Shown here one piece after another: positions 1 to 6,542 of a DNA stretch of 12,886 nt. A model generated the notes under the pieces. That model was not told the origin of the DNA. It saw nothing but the letters and a program-made list of their open reading frames with translations, and did no database searches. The stretch's first letter is position 1, and each line of letters opens with the position of its first letter. Made by a program: the position numbers and the translations under genes. The stretch is from GCA-002700125 sp964434385 (GTDB lineage Bacteria; Chloroflexota; Dehalococcoidia; Lucifugimonadales; Lucifugimonadaceae), in assembly GCA_964434385.1 (NCBI GenBank), contig CAYSUW010000026.1, positions 1 to 12,886 of the forward strand, given 5' to 3'.

Positions 1-64
1 CCAAAAAGTCAGCTCTCAATTGATCCGGAAAAATGAAAACTATATTAGGTTTATTTCTTGTCAT
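1..64 (-). CDS. Sulfatase, N-terminal fragment (runs off the left edge)
   Basis: Reading the minus strand from an ATG at 64 gives 21 codons that reach the window edge without a stop: MTRNKPNIVFIFPDQLRADF followed by L. The stretch PNIVFIFPDQ is the first beta strand of alkaline-phosphatase-superfamily sulfatases, ending in the Asp (D14) that normally binds the active-site metal. An in-frame TGA at 74-76 lies just upstream, so the ATG at 64 is the only sensible start. There is no signal peptide, so the product should be cytoplasmic. It starts 48 bp after the small lipoprotein gene on the same strand and could be co-transcribed with it. No Shine-Dalgarno is visible. Nothing can be said about the catalytic Cys or substrate because the rest is outside the window. 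The family call rests on a short but very characteristic sequence. Confidence 0.75.
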   Translation of the reverse strand, partial: MTRNKPNIVFIFPDQLRADFL

Positions 65-112
65 TTTTGATTTTCAAATTCTAGATTATGATAAAGAATA
101 CAACAATTTAAG

Positions 113-436
113 TTATTTTGTAGTAGATTCCGGAGTTACAAATATCTTTGCTGGAAATGGAATCTCTTTAATAGTTGATGAAGTAGCAGTATATTTATTA
201 GATTTGTCATTTTCTGTTGAAACAGGCCACCAGTCTACATATCCAAAACTTTCTTTATCTTCTGTATTTCCTGAGGATGTTTCTAGTATTTCTTTGACTT
301 CTTCTTGAGTCTCATCCAAACTATCTGAAGATGGTATTTCAGGACTAGAGTTACATGAAACAATAAAGAAAATCATCATAAAAAAAAGAACCAATTTTCT
401 TAAAATTATATTATTATCAAATAACTTAAAATTCAT
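113..436 (-). CDS. Small acidic lipoprotein of unknown function
   Basis: A 107-residue protein that I do not recognise. The N-terminus is a lipoprotein signal peptide: basic residues R13/K14, a hydrophobic stretch at about 15-26, and a lipobox IVSC with the lipidated Cys at 28. The rest is a Ser/Thr/Glu-rich, probably disordered tether (about 29-65), then a short aromatic patch (Y66, W69, W70) and a Lys/Pro-containing tail. It would be anchored in a membrane and exposed outside the cytoplasm. It is divergent from the FG-GAP lipoprotein, and 48 bp upstream of the cut sulfatase on the same strand, so a role at the cell surface in the same locus is possible but not shown. The start at 436 is only 8 bp from the start of the divergent gene and has no Shine-Dalgarno. 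The opposite-strand reading frame over this region lacks any recognisable features, which favours this strand. Confidence 0.65.
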   Translation of the reverse strand: MNFKLFDNNIILRKLVLFFMMIFFIVSCNSSPEIPSSDSLDETQEEVKEILETSSGNTEDKESFGYVDWWPVSTENDKSNKYTATSSTIKEIPFPAKIFVTPESTTK

Positions 437-447
437 AATATTAAATG
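434..447. promoter_or_regulatory. Divergent start region with a palindromic AT-rich core
   Basis: The two divergent ATG codons lie at 436-434 (minus) and 445-447 (plus). The gap between them is almost entirely the perfect palindrome TAATATTA (436-443). CATAAT at 434-439 resembles a -10 box for the plus gene and would put the transcription start about at its ATG. On the other strand TTTAAT (440-445) resembles a -10 box, with TTGAAA at 465-470 as a possible -35 box (19-bp spacer). Neither gene has room for a Shine-Dalgarno in the gap. Overlapping promoters with leaderless or near-leaderless mRNAs are an inference from this geometry. Confidence 0.3.
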
Positions 448-2583
448 CGCAACCATAAGTTTTTTTTCAAATTAACATCATTACTTCTAATTCTATCAGT
501 TTTGGTAAGTTGTAAAACAGAAACCCAAGAGATTTCAGAAACATCTAGTATACATGAGAATGAACATCCATTAATCCCCTTCAGAGAAATTTCAAAAATT
601 GCCTTAGGTGAAGATAGGATGATAGAGAATAGATACCCTGGAGTAGCAATATTTGATTATGATCGAGATGGAGATTTAGATATTTATGTAACATCAGCTG
701 AAAATAATTCATTAATAGAAGAAACAAGAGGAGGAAATAATAAATTATTTGAAAATCAAGGAAATGAAATATTCAAGGAAATTTCTTATTCTGCGAATGT
801 CACTCTTCCAGAAAGCAATAGTACAGCTGTAGCTGCATGTGATTTCAATAATGATGGATATCAAGACTTATATGTAACTTCATATGGAAGAATAGGAGAT
901 GGATTAGACTACAGATCAGTATCACCAAAAACTAATTTATTTAACATAGTTAAAGATAGATTACTCTTAAATAATAAGAATGGGACATTTACTGATATTT
1001 CTACTGATGCTTTTGGTAATCAGATCAATATTCGTTCAGGTATAAGTGTTTCTTGTGGTGATGTAGATAATGATGGATGGATAGATATATTTGTAGGCAA
1101 TAGAGCTGATCAAGATTATATAGCTTTTAATAATCCAAGACATCATGGTCATTATAATGTTCTATATAAAAATAATGGAAATCTTACATTCACAGATATT
1201 ACTAGCGAAGCAGGACTTAAAGGCCCTGAAATTCTTATGAGAATGCCACACGGAGAACCTATAGAATGGTTTGATGATGAAACACAAAGATATAACGAAG
1301 GATATGATCCTGCATTTAAAGATATTAATGAAGAAAAGATTGGAGATCCTACTGGTCAAACTCTTGCTGCGGTTTTCTGGGATCATGATTTAGATTCTGA
1401 TGTAGATCTTTGGATTTCTGATGATGGAGACAGGTTAAAAGTTTACAGAAATGACTCTAATCAAGAAAATATAAAATTTACTTTAATTACTAGAGAATTA
1501 GGAATAGATAAAGTTGGAGCATGGATGGGTTTTTCTATAGGAGATATAGATTCAGATGCTGATCTAGATGTATTCATAACAAATATAGGTTTTCATCCAC
1601 TTACTCGAACTCCTCCAGAAATCCCGGGAGGAGATTGTGCTTATGGACATATGTTTGATTGGGGTAGTTGTTTTCATTATCTATTGAGAAACGATAGTAT
1701 TCAAAATGAAAACAATCAGATACTTAAAACTATTTTTAATAATATCTCTGATTCAATAATAATTACTCCCGATAAATACCTCCCATCAGAAGGATTAAAT
1801 ATTCTTAATATTCTTGAAGATTGGCAAGTTCCTAAAGGATTAGACGCATATGAATTTGGATTTGGTTCAGCACTCTTCGATTATGAAAATGATGGTGATA
1901 TAGATCTATACTGGTTAGGTTCAATGGGTGGAAGAGGAGAAGGTCCTGGTGGAATGAGGTATCCTGGCCCAGGAAGAATGTTCTTAAATTCTCAAAAAAA
2001 ATTTAAAGATATTACTACAGAATCTCATCTACTTGATATAGATAATGTTAATTACGAATTAGTGGATGCATCAGAAGAAAATATAAACTTAGAATCAAAT
2101 AGAATTGGAGTAAAATTTCATGAAAATGGAAAAGGATTAGCTAAAGGCGATATTAACAATGATGGTTATGTAGATTTAATTGCTACAAATAGTAATGGAT
2201 ATATCTTTAAAGATGGAAATGGAGAAATGAATGGTGGACCAATGTTTTTATGGATTAACGGAGGAGGAAATAACAACTGGGTTTCATTAAGATTAAAGGG
2301 AAGAATGGGCATAGATGGAACAGGTAGCAATTCTGACGCTATAGGATCAATTATCACTATTAAATATCAAAAAGGAGACCAGAAAATCACTCAGATCAAA
2401 CAGATTACAAGTGGAGAAAGTTTCATATCTGCTAATGCTTTAGATGTTAATTTTGGTTTAGGGAAAAGCACAGAAATAGATGAATTATTGATTATTTGGC
2501 CTAGTGGAACTAAACAAAAATTCGAAAATTTAGAGATAAACCAAATTTTAGAAATTACTGAAAAAACAATTAAAGCTGATTGA
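445..2583 (+). CDS. FG-GAP/VCBS repeat lipoprotein with ASPIC/UnbV domain (CRTAC1-like)
   Basis: A 712-residue secreted lipoprotein. A signal peptide (basic to residue 9, hydrophobic about 11-21) ends in the lipobox LVSC with lipidated Cys23. Seven Asp-rich, calcium-binding-type FG-GAP/VCBS loops follow, starting near residues 71, 133, 206, 313, 367, 479 and 569, each of the form D-x-[DN]-x-D/S-x-x-x-D (for example DYDRDGDLD and DINNDGYVD). Such repeats fold as blades of a beta-propeller. Residues about 605-705 form an ASPIC/UnbV domain, with the typical WPSGTKQ segment near 685. A long insertion between the fifth and sixth loops holds C398 and C409, which could form a disulfide, and a Gly-rich stretch lies at about 493-511. 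The family is usually extracellular; its biochemical role is not established. It is the only plus-strand gene, divergent from the small lipoprotein and overlapping the convergent sulfatase by 14 bp. Binding or presenting sulfated polymers would fit the neighbours but is a guess. Confidence 0.9.
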   Translation: MRNHKFFFKLTSLLLILSVLVSCKTETQEISETSSIHENEHPLIPFREISKIALGEDRMIENRYPGVAIFDYDRDGDLDIYVTSAENNSLIEETRGGNNKLFENQGNEIFKEISYSANVTLPESNSTAVAACDFNNDGYQDLYVTSYGRIGDGLDYRSVSPKTNLFNIVKDRLLLNNKNGTFTDISTDAFGNQINIRSGISVSCGDVDNDGWIDIFVGNRADQDYIAFNNPRHHGHYNVLYKNNGNLTFTDITSEAGLKGPEILMRMPHGEPIEWFDDETQRYNEGYDPAFKDINEEKIGDPTGQTLAAVFWDHDLDSDVDLWISDDGDRLKVYRNDSNQENIKFTLITRELGIDKVGAWMGFSIGDIDSDADLDVFITNIGFHPLTRTPPEIPGGDCAYGHMFDWGSCFHYLLRNDSIQNENNQILKTIFNNISDSIIITPDKYLPSEGLNILNILEDWQVPKGLDAYEFGFGSALFDYENDGDIDLYWLGSMGGRGEGPGGMRYPGPGRMFLNSQKKFKDITTESHLLDIDNVNYELVDASEENINLESNRIGVKFHENGKGLAKGDINNDGYVDLIATNSNGYIFKDGNGEMNGGPMFLWINGGGNNNWVSLRLKGRMGIDGTGSNSDAIGSIITIKYQKGDQKITQIKQITSGESFISANALDVNFGLGKSTEIDELLIIWPSGTKQKFENLEINQILEITEKTIKAD

Positions 2584-4015
2584 GCCACTCTGGGCCTACA
2601 GATTCAGGTAATGGAACAGGATAAGGATCTTCAGTCTCTATCATCCAATCCAGCAGAAGTGATTTAAGTTCATTTTTCTTTTTTAAATATTTTTCTTCCA
2701 ATGCTAAATTATAATGTTCCCAAGGATCATTTTTTAGATCATATAATTCATCTTTGTCACCCATAGAATCGTAAACATATTTCCAATCTTTTGTTCTAAC
2801 CATTTTTCTTCTACCTTCTGCTTCCCTAGCCCATAAAGATTCGATCAAAGTCTTATATCCATATGGTTTTTTTAATTTTTTTAGATCTTCTAATAGAAAA
2901 GGTTTTCCCCCAGTACCATATTCAGAAAAGCTTGCTTTTTGAGGTTTTATATCATCATTTATTGGAAGCAAATTACCTTGAAATGATTTAGGGATCTCCA
3001 AACCTTGCAACTCTAGTATTGTAGGCATAATATCAATAGTATTTACTGGATGATCAATTTCTTTATTCTTAAAAGGAATGTTTTCAGAAGAAATAATTAG
3101 AGGTACTCTAGTCAAACAATCATAAAAAACTCCTCCTTTTACTATCATGTCATGTTCACCTGAAAAATCTCCATGATCAGCAGTAAATACAATAATTGTT
3201 TTTCTTTTTAAATTTAATTCCTCTAATTTATTTAGAATAGTTCCTATGGAATCATCTACAAACTTAACCATAGCCATATAAACAGTAATTAAATTTTGTT
3301 TCTCTTCAATCGAAGCATTATTCATACTCAAAATTTTATTTAAAAGAATATTTCTTTCGGGGGCAGTTCCATCAGAAAACTCATCATTTCTAAGTTGAGG
3401 AAATTCAAAAGTATCCTTTACTTCATTAAAATATTTCATAGGAACTTCATATGGTTCATGAGGGTCTGGAAATGAAACCCACAAAGCGAAAGGATTGTCT
3501 TTGTTTCCTTCTAAAAATTCAAGAGTTTTCTCAGCAATTAAGAATGATCCATATGTCTCAATAGGATCATCTGTAATTTTATATGATATTTGAGGCGTTA
3601 TCCAAGGCATATCTGTTCTATTATCATTGGTGCCAAGATGATCATATTCAACAAAAGTGTCAAAACTTGAAATGTCTTTTTTAGTTTCAAAACAATGGTT
3701 TTTACCAATTAAACCTGTTTTAAAACCATTTCTTTTCCAAACGTCAAAGACATGGACCTCGTTATCAGGCATCAGGGTTTCATTTCTTCTACAACCAGTT
3801 GTATGAGGATAACGAGAAGACATAATAGAAGTTCGTGCTGGTACGCAAAGAGGATGAGGTGTAACAGCATTATTAAACAACACTCCATCTTGAACAATAC
3901 TTTTTAAATTAGGAGTTTCTACACCCATTCGTGAATACAAATTAGATGAAGTGGCTTTCATCTGATCAGCCATTATAAAAATTACATTATAAGAATCTTT
4001 GTTTTGTTTAAGCAT
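2570..4015 (-). CDS. Cys-type sulfatase (alkaline phosphatase superfamily)
   Basis: A 481-residue complete sulfatase that hydrolyses a sulfate (possibly phosphonate or phosphate) ester. Visible landmarks: the N-terminal strand NVIFIMADQ with metal ligand D17; the signature LCVPARTSIMSSR at 56-68, where Cys57 of C-x-P-x-R is the residue converted to formylglycine in this family; LIGKNH at 102-107 (Lys/His of the active site); H186 in PDPHEPY; the metal pair D280-H281 in TADHGD; K293; and the C-terminal LYDLKNDPWEHYNL. No signal peptide is present, so it acts in the cytoplasm on an imported substrate. A formylglycine-generating enzyme must be encoded elsewhere. The start at 4015 overlaps the end of the Yip1 gene by 8 bp and lacks a Shine-Dalgarno, suggesting translational coupling; an MFS transporter is two genes upstream. 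The substrate cannot be read from the sequence. The stop overlaps the convergent FG-GAP gene. Confidence 0.93.
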   Translation of the reverse strand: MLKQNKDSYNVIFIMADQMKATSSNLYSRMGVETPNLKSIVQDGVLFNNAVTPHPLCVPARTSIMSSRYPHTTGCRRNETLMPDNEVHVFDVWKRNGFKTGLIGKNHCFETKKDISSFDTFVEYDHLGTNDNRTDMPWITPQISYKITDDPIETYGSFLIAEKTLEFLEGNKDNPFALWVSFPDPHEPYEVPMKYFNEVKDTFEFPQLRNDEFSDGTAPERNILLNKILSMNNASIEEKQNLITVYMAMVKFVDDSIGTILNKLEELNLKRKTIIVFTADHGDFSGEHDMIVKGGVFYDCLTRVPLIISSENIPFKNKEIDHPVNTIDIMPTILELQGLEIPKSFQGNLLPINDDIKPQKASFSEYGTGGKPFLLEDLKKLKKPYGYKTLIESLWAREAEGRRKMVRTKDWKYVYDSMGDKDELYDLKNDPWEHYNLALEEKYLKKKNELKSLLLDWMIETEDPYPVPLPESVGPEWLNQL

Positions 4016-4691
4016 TAAGGGATAAGAGAATATAATTAATTATTAAAGCTGGAATTGATGCTATAAGAACTACAATAAACGCCCTTACATTTCCAGATAT
4101 ACCTTTTTTAAAATCAAGTGCTTGTCTAACCGCTACCACCATTGTAGCTATAAGCCAAAAAGTAACTATCATTGTTATGTATCTATATAATTCTCCTGAA
4201 AAAAAACCGAAAATTACTAGAATTGCTGGAGTTTGTGCAAAGCCCATGGTTCTAGCCAATTCGCCCCAGGTAACATTAGTTTGATCTGTTTTCAATAAAA
4301 TACTTCCAACAAAATATGTCATCAAAGCAAGAAAAGCCCATCTAATTAATGAAGTAAAAGAAGATAAGATAAGACCAAATATTGATGGATTATCTGAATA
4401 TAAAGAAAAAGCTCCAATCCCGGCACAAAAACTAGCCAATATTACTACACTTACAGCTTGAATAGTAGCTTTGGGATCATGTTCAATTTCTTCATAAATA
4501 TTCGCATTCAAAAAAGTAGCACCAATCATTCTGCGGATCATATTATTCTTCTTGGGAAGAAAAATCTTCTGATCCTCATTAGCACCTGATTGAATAATTT
4601 CTGTTACCTCTTCTATAGATTTCCCTTTTGGCAAGGATCCTTCAGGTAAATTCTTAGAAAAATTTTTGTCATTTTCATTATTTTTATCCAA
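4008..4691 (-). CDS. Yip1-family integral membrane protein
   Basis: A 227-residue protein with a polar, Lys/Glu/Asn-rich cytoplasmic N-terminus (about 1-55) and five hydrophobic segments at about 76-98, 107-131, 150-166, 170-190 and 203-225. The motif TWGELARTMGFAQTP (141-155), with the Arg-x-x-Gly-Phe-Ala-x-x-Pro core before the third segment, and the entry MIGATFLNANIYEEIEHDP into the first are typical of bacterial YIP1-family proteins, whose function is unknown. The start is a TTG at 4691, chosen because a strong GGGAGG lies 5 nt before it; the next Met is residue 51. It follows the MFS gene by 24 bp and overlaps the sulfatase by 8 bp, so it is part of the same transcription unit. Confidence 0.82.
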   Translation of the reverse strand: MDKNNENDKNFSKNLPEGSLPKGKSIEEVTEIIQSGANEDQKIFLPKKNNMIRRMIGATFLNANIYEEIEHDPKATIQAVSVVILASFCAGIGAFSLYSDNPSIFGLILSSFTSLIRWAFLALMTYFVGSILLKTDQTNVTWGELARTMGFAQTPAILVIFGFFSGELYRYITMIVTFWLIATMVVAVRQALDFKKGISGNVRAFIVVLIASIPALIINYILLSLNA

Positions 4692-4696
4692 GATTT

Positions 4697-4702
4697 CCTC
4701 CC
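4697..4702 (-). promoter_or_regulatory. Ribosome binding site deciding the TTG start of the Yip1 gene
   Basis: The minus strand reads GGGAGG followed by five bases and then TTG. This strong Shine-Dalgarno supports the non-ATG start at 4691 over the ATG 50 codons further in. Confidence 0.75.
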
Positions 4703-4715
4703 AATTTATTATTAA

Positions 4716-6164
4716 CTATATTACTCTTTTTTTAACTAAACTATTATCTTTTATTCTTCCACAAATACTCAAAATTATACCCAAAATACTAAAACTTGCT
4801 AGCATTACAAATGCATATCTCATAGCATTGGCTAATATCAATATCTCTGAATCAGTGCCTGTTTTCAAGTCATTTATTTCAACATCCAAACCATTAGTAA
4901 TTAGAATGAAAGTAATCAAAGTTGTAGAAATAGATATTCCTATCACACTTCCAACATTTCTTATTAGAGCATTAAAAGCACTTATTATTCCTTGGGAATT
5001 CACATCAATATCTTCTAAAGTTTCACTAGTATTTGGGGCCATCCATAATCCATTAGAAGCACCATTGAATAATGAAATAAAAGCAATATAAATTACAGGT
5101 GTATTAGAAGGTAAAAATATCAATAAGATCCAGGAAATAGTAAGTGCTAATAAACCTGATAAAATAAATTTTAAAGTTCCAAATTTATCTGATAATCTTC
5201 CTCCTACACTTCCAGCAAATGACATCCCTACAGCATTAAGAAATATTAAAATCCCAGTTAAGCTTATACTATAACCAAGTACAATTGTTGCGTAGAAAGG
5301 AATAAGAAACCAGAAAGGAGCATTAGACATAAAACCTGTCAATCTAGCAGCAACAGCAAAAGAAAATCTCCATTTCGTGAAAAAATATAAATTAAACATT
5401 GGAAAAGGGTTAGTTAGTTGAGATCTTACAAATATTATAAAAATAGAGATACATATTAACCATGAAGACCAATATATTGGTGATGAATAAGCCATATTCA
5501 GAGGGTTAATAATATTGATTATTAAAATTATTATAAACAATGCAGAATATATAGCCCCTTTCCAATCATATCTTTCTTTTTCACTTGATTGTGGAGAACC
5601 AATCAATGAATCTTTAAGAACTAAATAAGCAAGTGATAAAGCTAAAAATGTGGGGAAAAACATAATTAAGAATACAAAACGCCATCCTATAAGCTGTGAA
5701 ATTTGTCCTCCTATTAACGGTCCTGCTATTGCGCCTAGTCCAACAGCAAAAGTTATCATTCCTAATCCTTTTCCTCTTTCATTTTTAGGAAATACAGCTA
5801 AAACAATAGCCATTACAACAGCTTGATCCATAGATGAACCTATGGAGGATAAAATTCTTCCTGCCAGTAAAGTAGAAATATTGGAAGAAAAATAACATAT
5901 TAAAGAACCTATTCCAAACAATCCCATACCTATAATATGTACCTTTCTTCTTCCCATAAGATCTGCTAACTTTCCCAAAGGAAGCAAAGTACTACTTATT
6001 GTTAAACCTCCTATAATGGTTACCCAGGAAACAATACTCAATCGAACAGAAAAACTTTCAGCAATTTCAGGAAGAATTACATTTAAAGCAGATTGATCCA
6101 TTACCATAACAAATAAAGATAAAGATACTGCACCGAATGCTTTCCATTTATAAGGAATTCGCAT
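4716..6164 (-). CDS. MFS transporter, DHA2 (EmrB/QacA-like) family
   Basis: A 482-residue polytopic inner-membrane protein with about 14 hydrophobic segments, the size and layout of drug:H+ antiporter family 2. Residues 19-32 (VMVMDQSALNVILP) match the first-helix D1 motif, with the membrane-embedded D23. GKLADLMGRRKV at 64-75 is the cytoplasmic MFS motif A. GLGAIAGPLIGG at 142-153 is motif C, which marks antiporters and so suggests export. A degenerate second motif A (GGRLSDKFGT) is at 321-330. Substrate unknown; the family exports toxic organic compounds, and some members move metabolites. It lies 43 bp after thioredoxin and 24 bp before the Yip1 gene. No clear Shine-Dalgarno precedes the ATG at 6164, although TATATT is 3 bp upstream and the gap could hold a secondary promoter. 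Confidence 0.9.
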   Translation of the reverse strand: MRIPYKWKAFGAVSLSLFVMVMDQSALNVILPEIAESFSVRLSIVSWVTIIGGLTISSTLLPLGKLADLMGRRKVHIIGMGLFGIGSLICYFSSNISTLLAGRILSSIGSSMDQAVVMAIVLAVFPKNERGKGLGMITFAVGLGAIAGPLIGGQISQLIGWRFVFLIMFFPTFLALSLAYLVLKDSLIGSPQSSEKERYDWKGAIYSALFIIILIINIINPLNMAYSSPIYWSSWLICISIFIIFVRSQLTNPFPMFNLYFFTKWRFSFAVAARLTGFMSNAPFWFLIPFYATIVLGYSISLTGILIFLNAVGMSFAGSVGGRLSDKFGTLKFILSGLLALTISWILLIFLPSNTPVIYIAFISLFNGASNGLWMAPNTSETLEDIDVNSQGIISAFNALIRNVGSVIGISISTTLITFILITNGLDVEINDLKTGTDSEILILANAMRYAFVMLASFSILGIILSICGRIKDNSLVKKRVI

Positions 6165-6207
6165 TTAAAATATACTCTTAAAACAGAATAGAGAAAAAGT
6201 ATTCAAA

Positions 6208-6540
6208 TTAAGGTTTTGCTAAAATTTCGTCAATTTTAGATTTAATAGTACTTTTAGGTACTGCTCCCACAATCTGAGATACTGGAGAACCATCTTTAAA
6301 AATTAATAATGTAGGAATTGATCTGATACTAAAATCAGATGCAATATTGGGGTTTTCATCAACGTTGAGTTTAGCTACATCAATAGAATCTTTGTAATCA
6401 TCTGCTAATTCTTCTAAAGAAGGAGCAATCATTTTACATGGGCCACACCATTCAGCCCAGAAATCAACCAATACAGGCCTAGAAGATTCTATGACTTCTT
6501 CATTGAAATTTTGATCAGTGACTTTCTTGGCATTTGACAT
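6208..6540 (-). CDS. trxA: Thioredoxin
   Basis: A 110-residue cytoplasmic disulfide reductase of normal length for classical thioredoxin. The active site AEWCGPCKM places the redox Cys pair at 32 and 35; buried D26, K57 (VAKLNVDENP) and the cis-proline P76 in RSIPTLLIF are all in place, as is the conserved Gly92 in the final strand. Thioredoxin normally receives electrons from thioredoxin reductase, which is not in the window. The gene starts only 2 bp after the nuoG-like stop, and its AAGGAG ribosome binding site lies inside the end of that gene, so the two are co-transcribed. That close link raises the question of whether the NADH-oxidising trio and thioredoxin act together; nothing in the thioredoxin itself shows it. 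Confidence 0.96.
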   Translation of the reverse strand: MSNAKKVTDQNFNEEVIESSRPVLVDFWAEWCGPCKMIAPSLEELADDYKDSIDVAKLNVDENPNIASDFSIRSIPTLLIFKDGSPVSQIVGAVPKSTIKSKIDEILAKP

Positions 6541-6542
6541 TG

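Noticed and set aside
85..90. Promoter before the left-edge sulfatase (CATAAT on the minus strand)
   Set aside because: A -10-like hexamer is present but the sequence 17 bp upstream does not resemble a -35 box, and such hexamers are frequent by chance in DNA this AT-rich.
33..308. Plus-strand 91-codon open frame
   Set aside because: It is antisense to the lipoprotein with a clear lipobox and to the sulfatase N-terminus; the predicted product has no recognisable features.
1162..1386. Minus-strand open frames inside the FG-GAP gene (also 2166-2357 and 2391-2588)
   Set aside because: They are shadows of a well-supported gene with seven repeat motifs in the plus frame and have no signal of their own.
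4666..5091. Plus-strand 141-codon open frame
   Set aside because: It is antisense to the MFS transporter and the Yip1 start; its Ile/Leu-rich sequence is what the complement of AT-rich membrane-protein genes gives.
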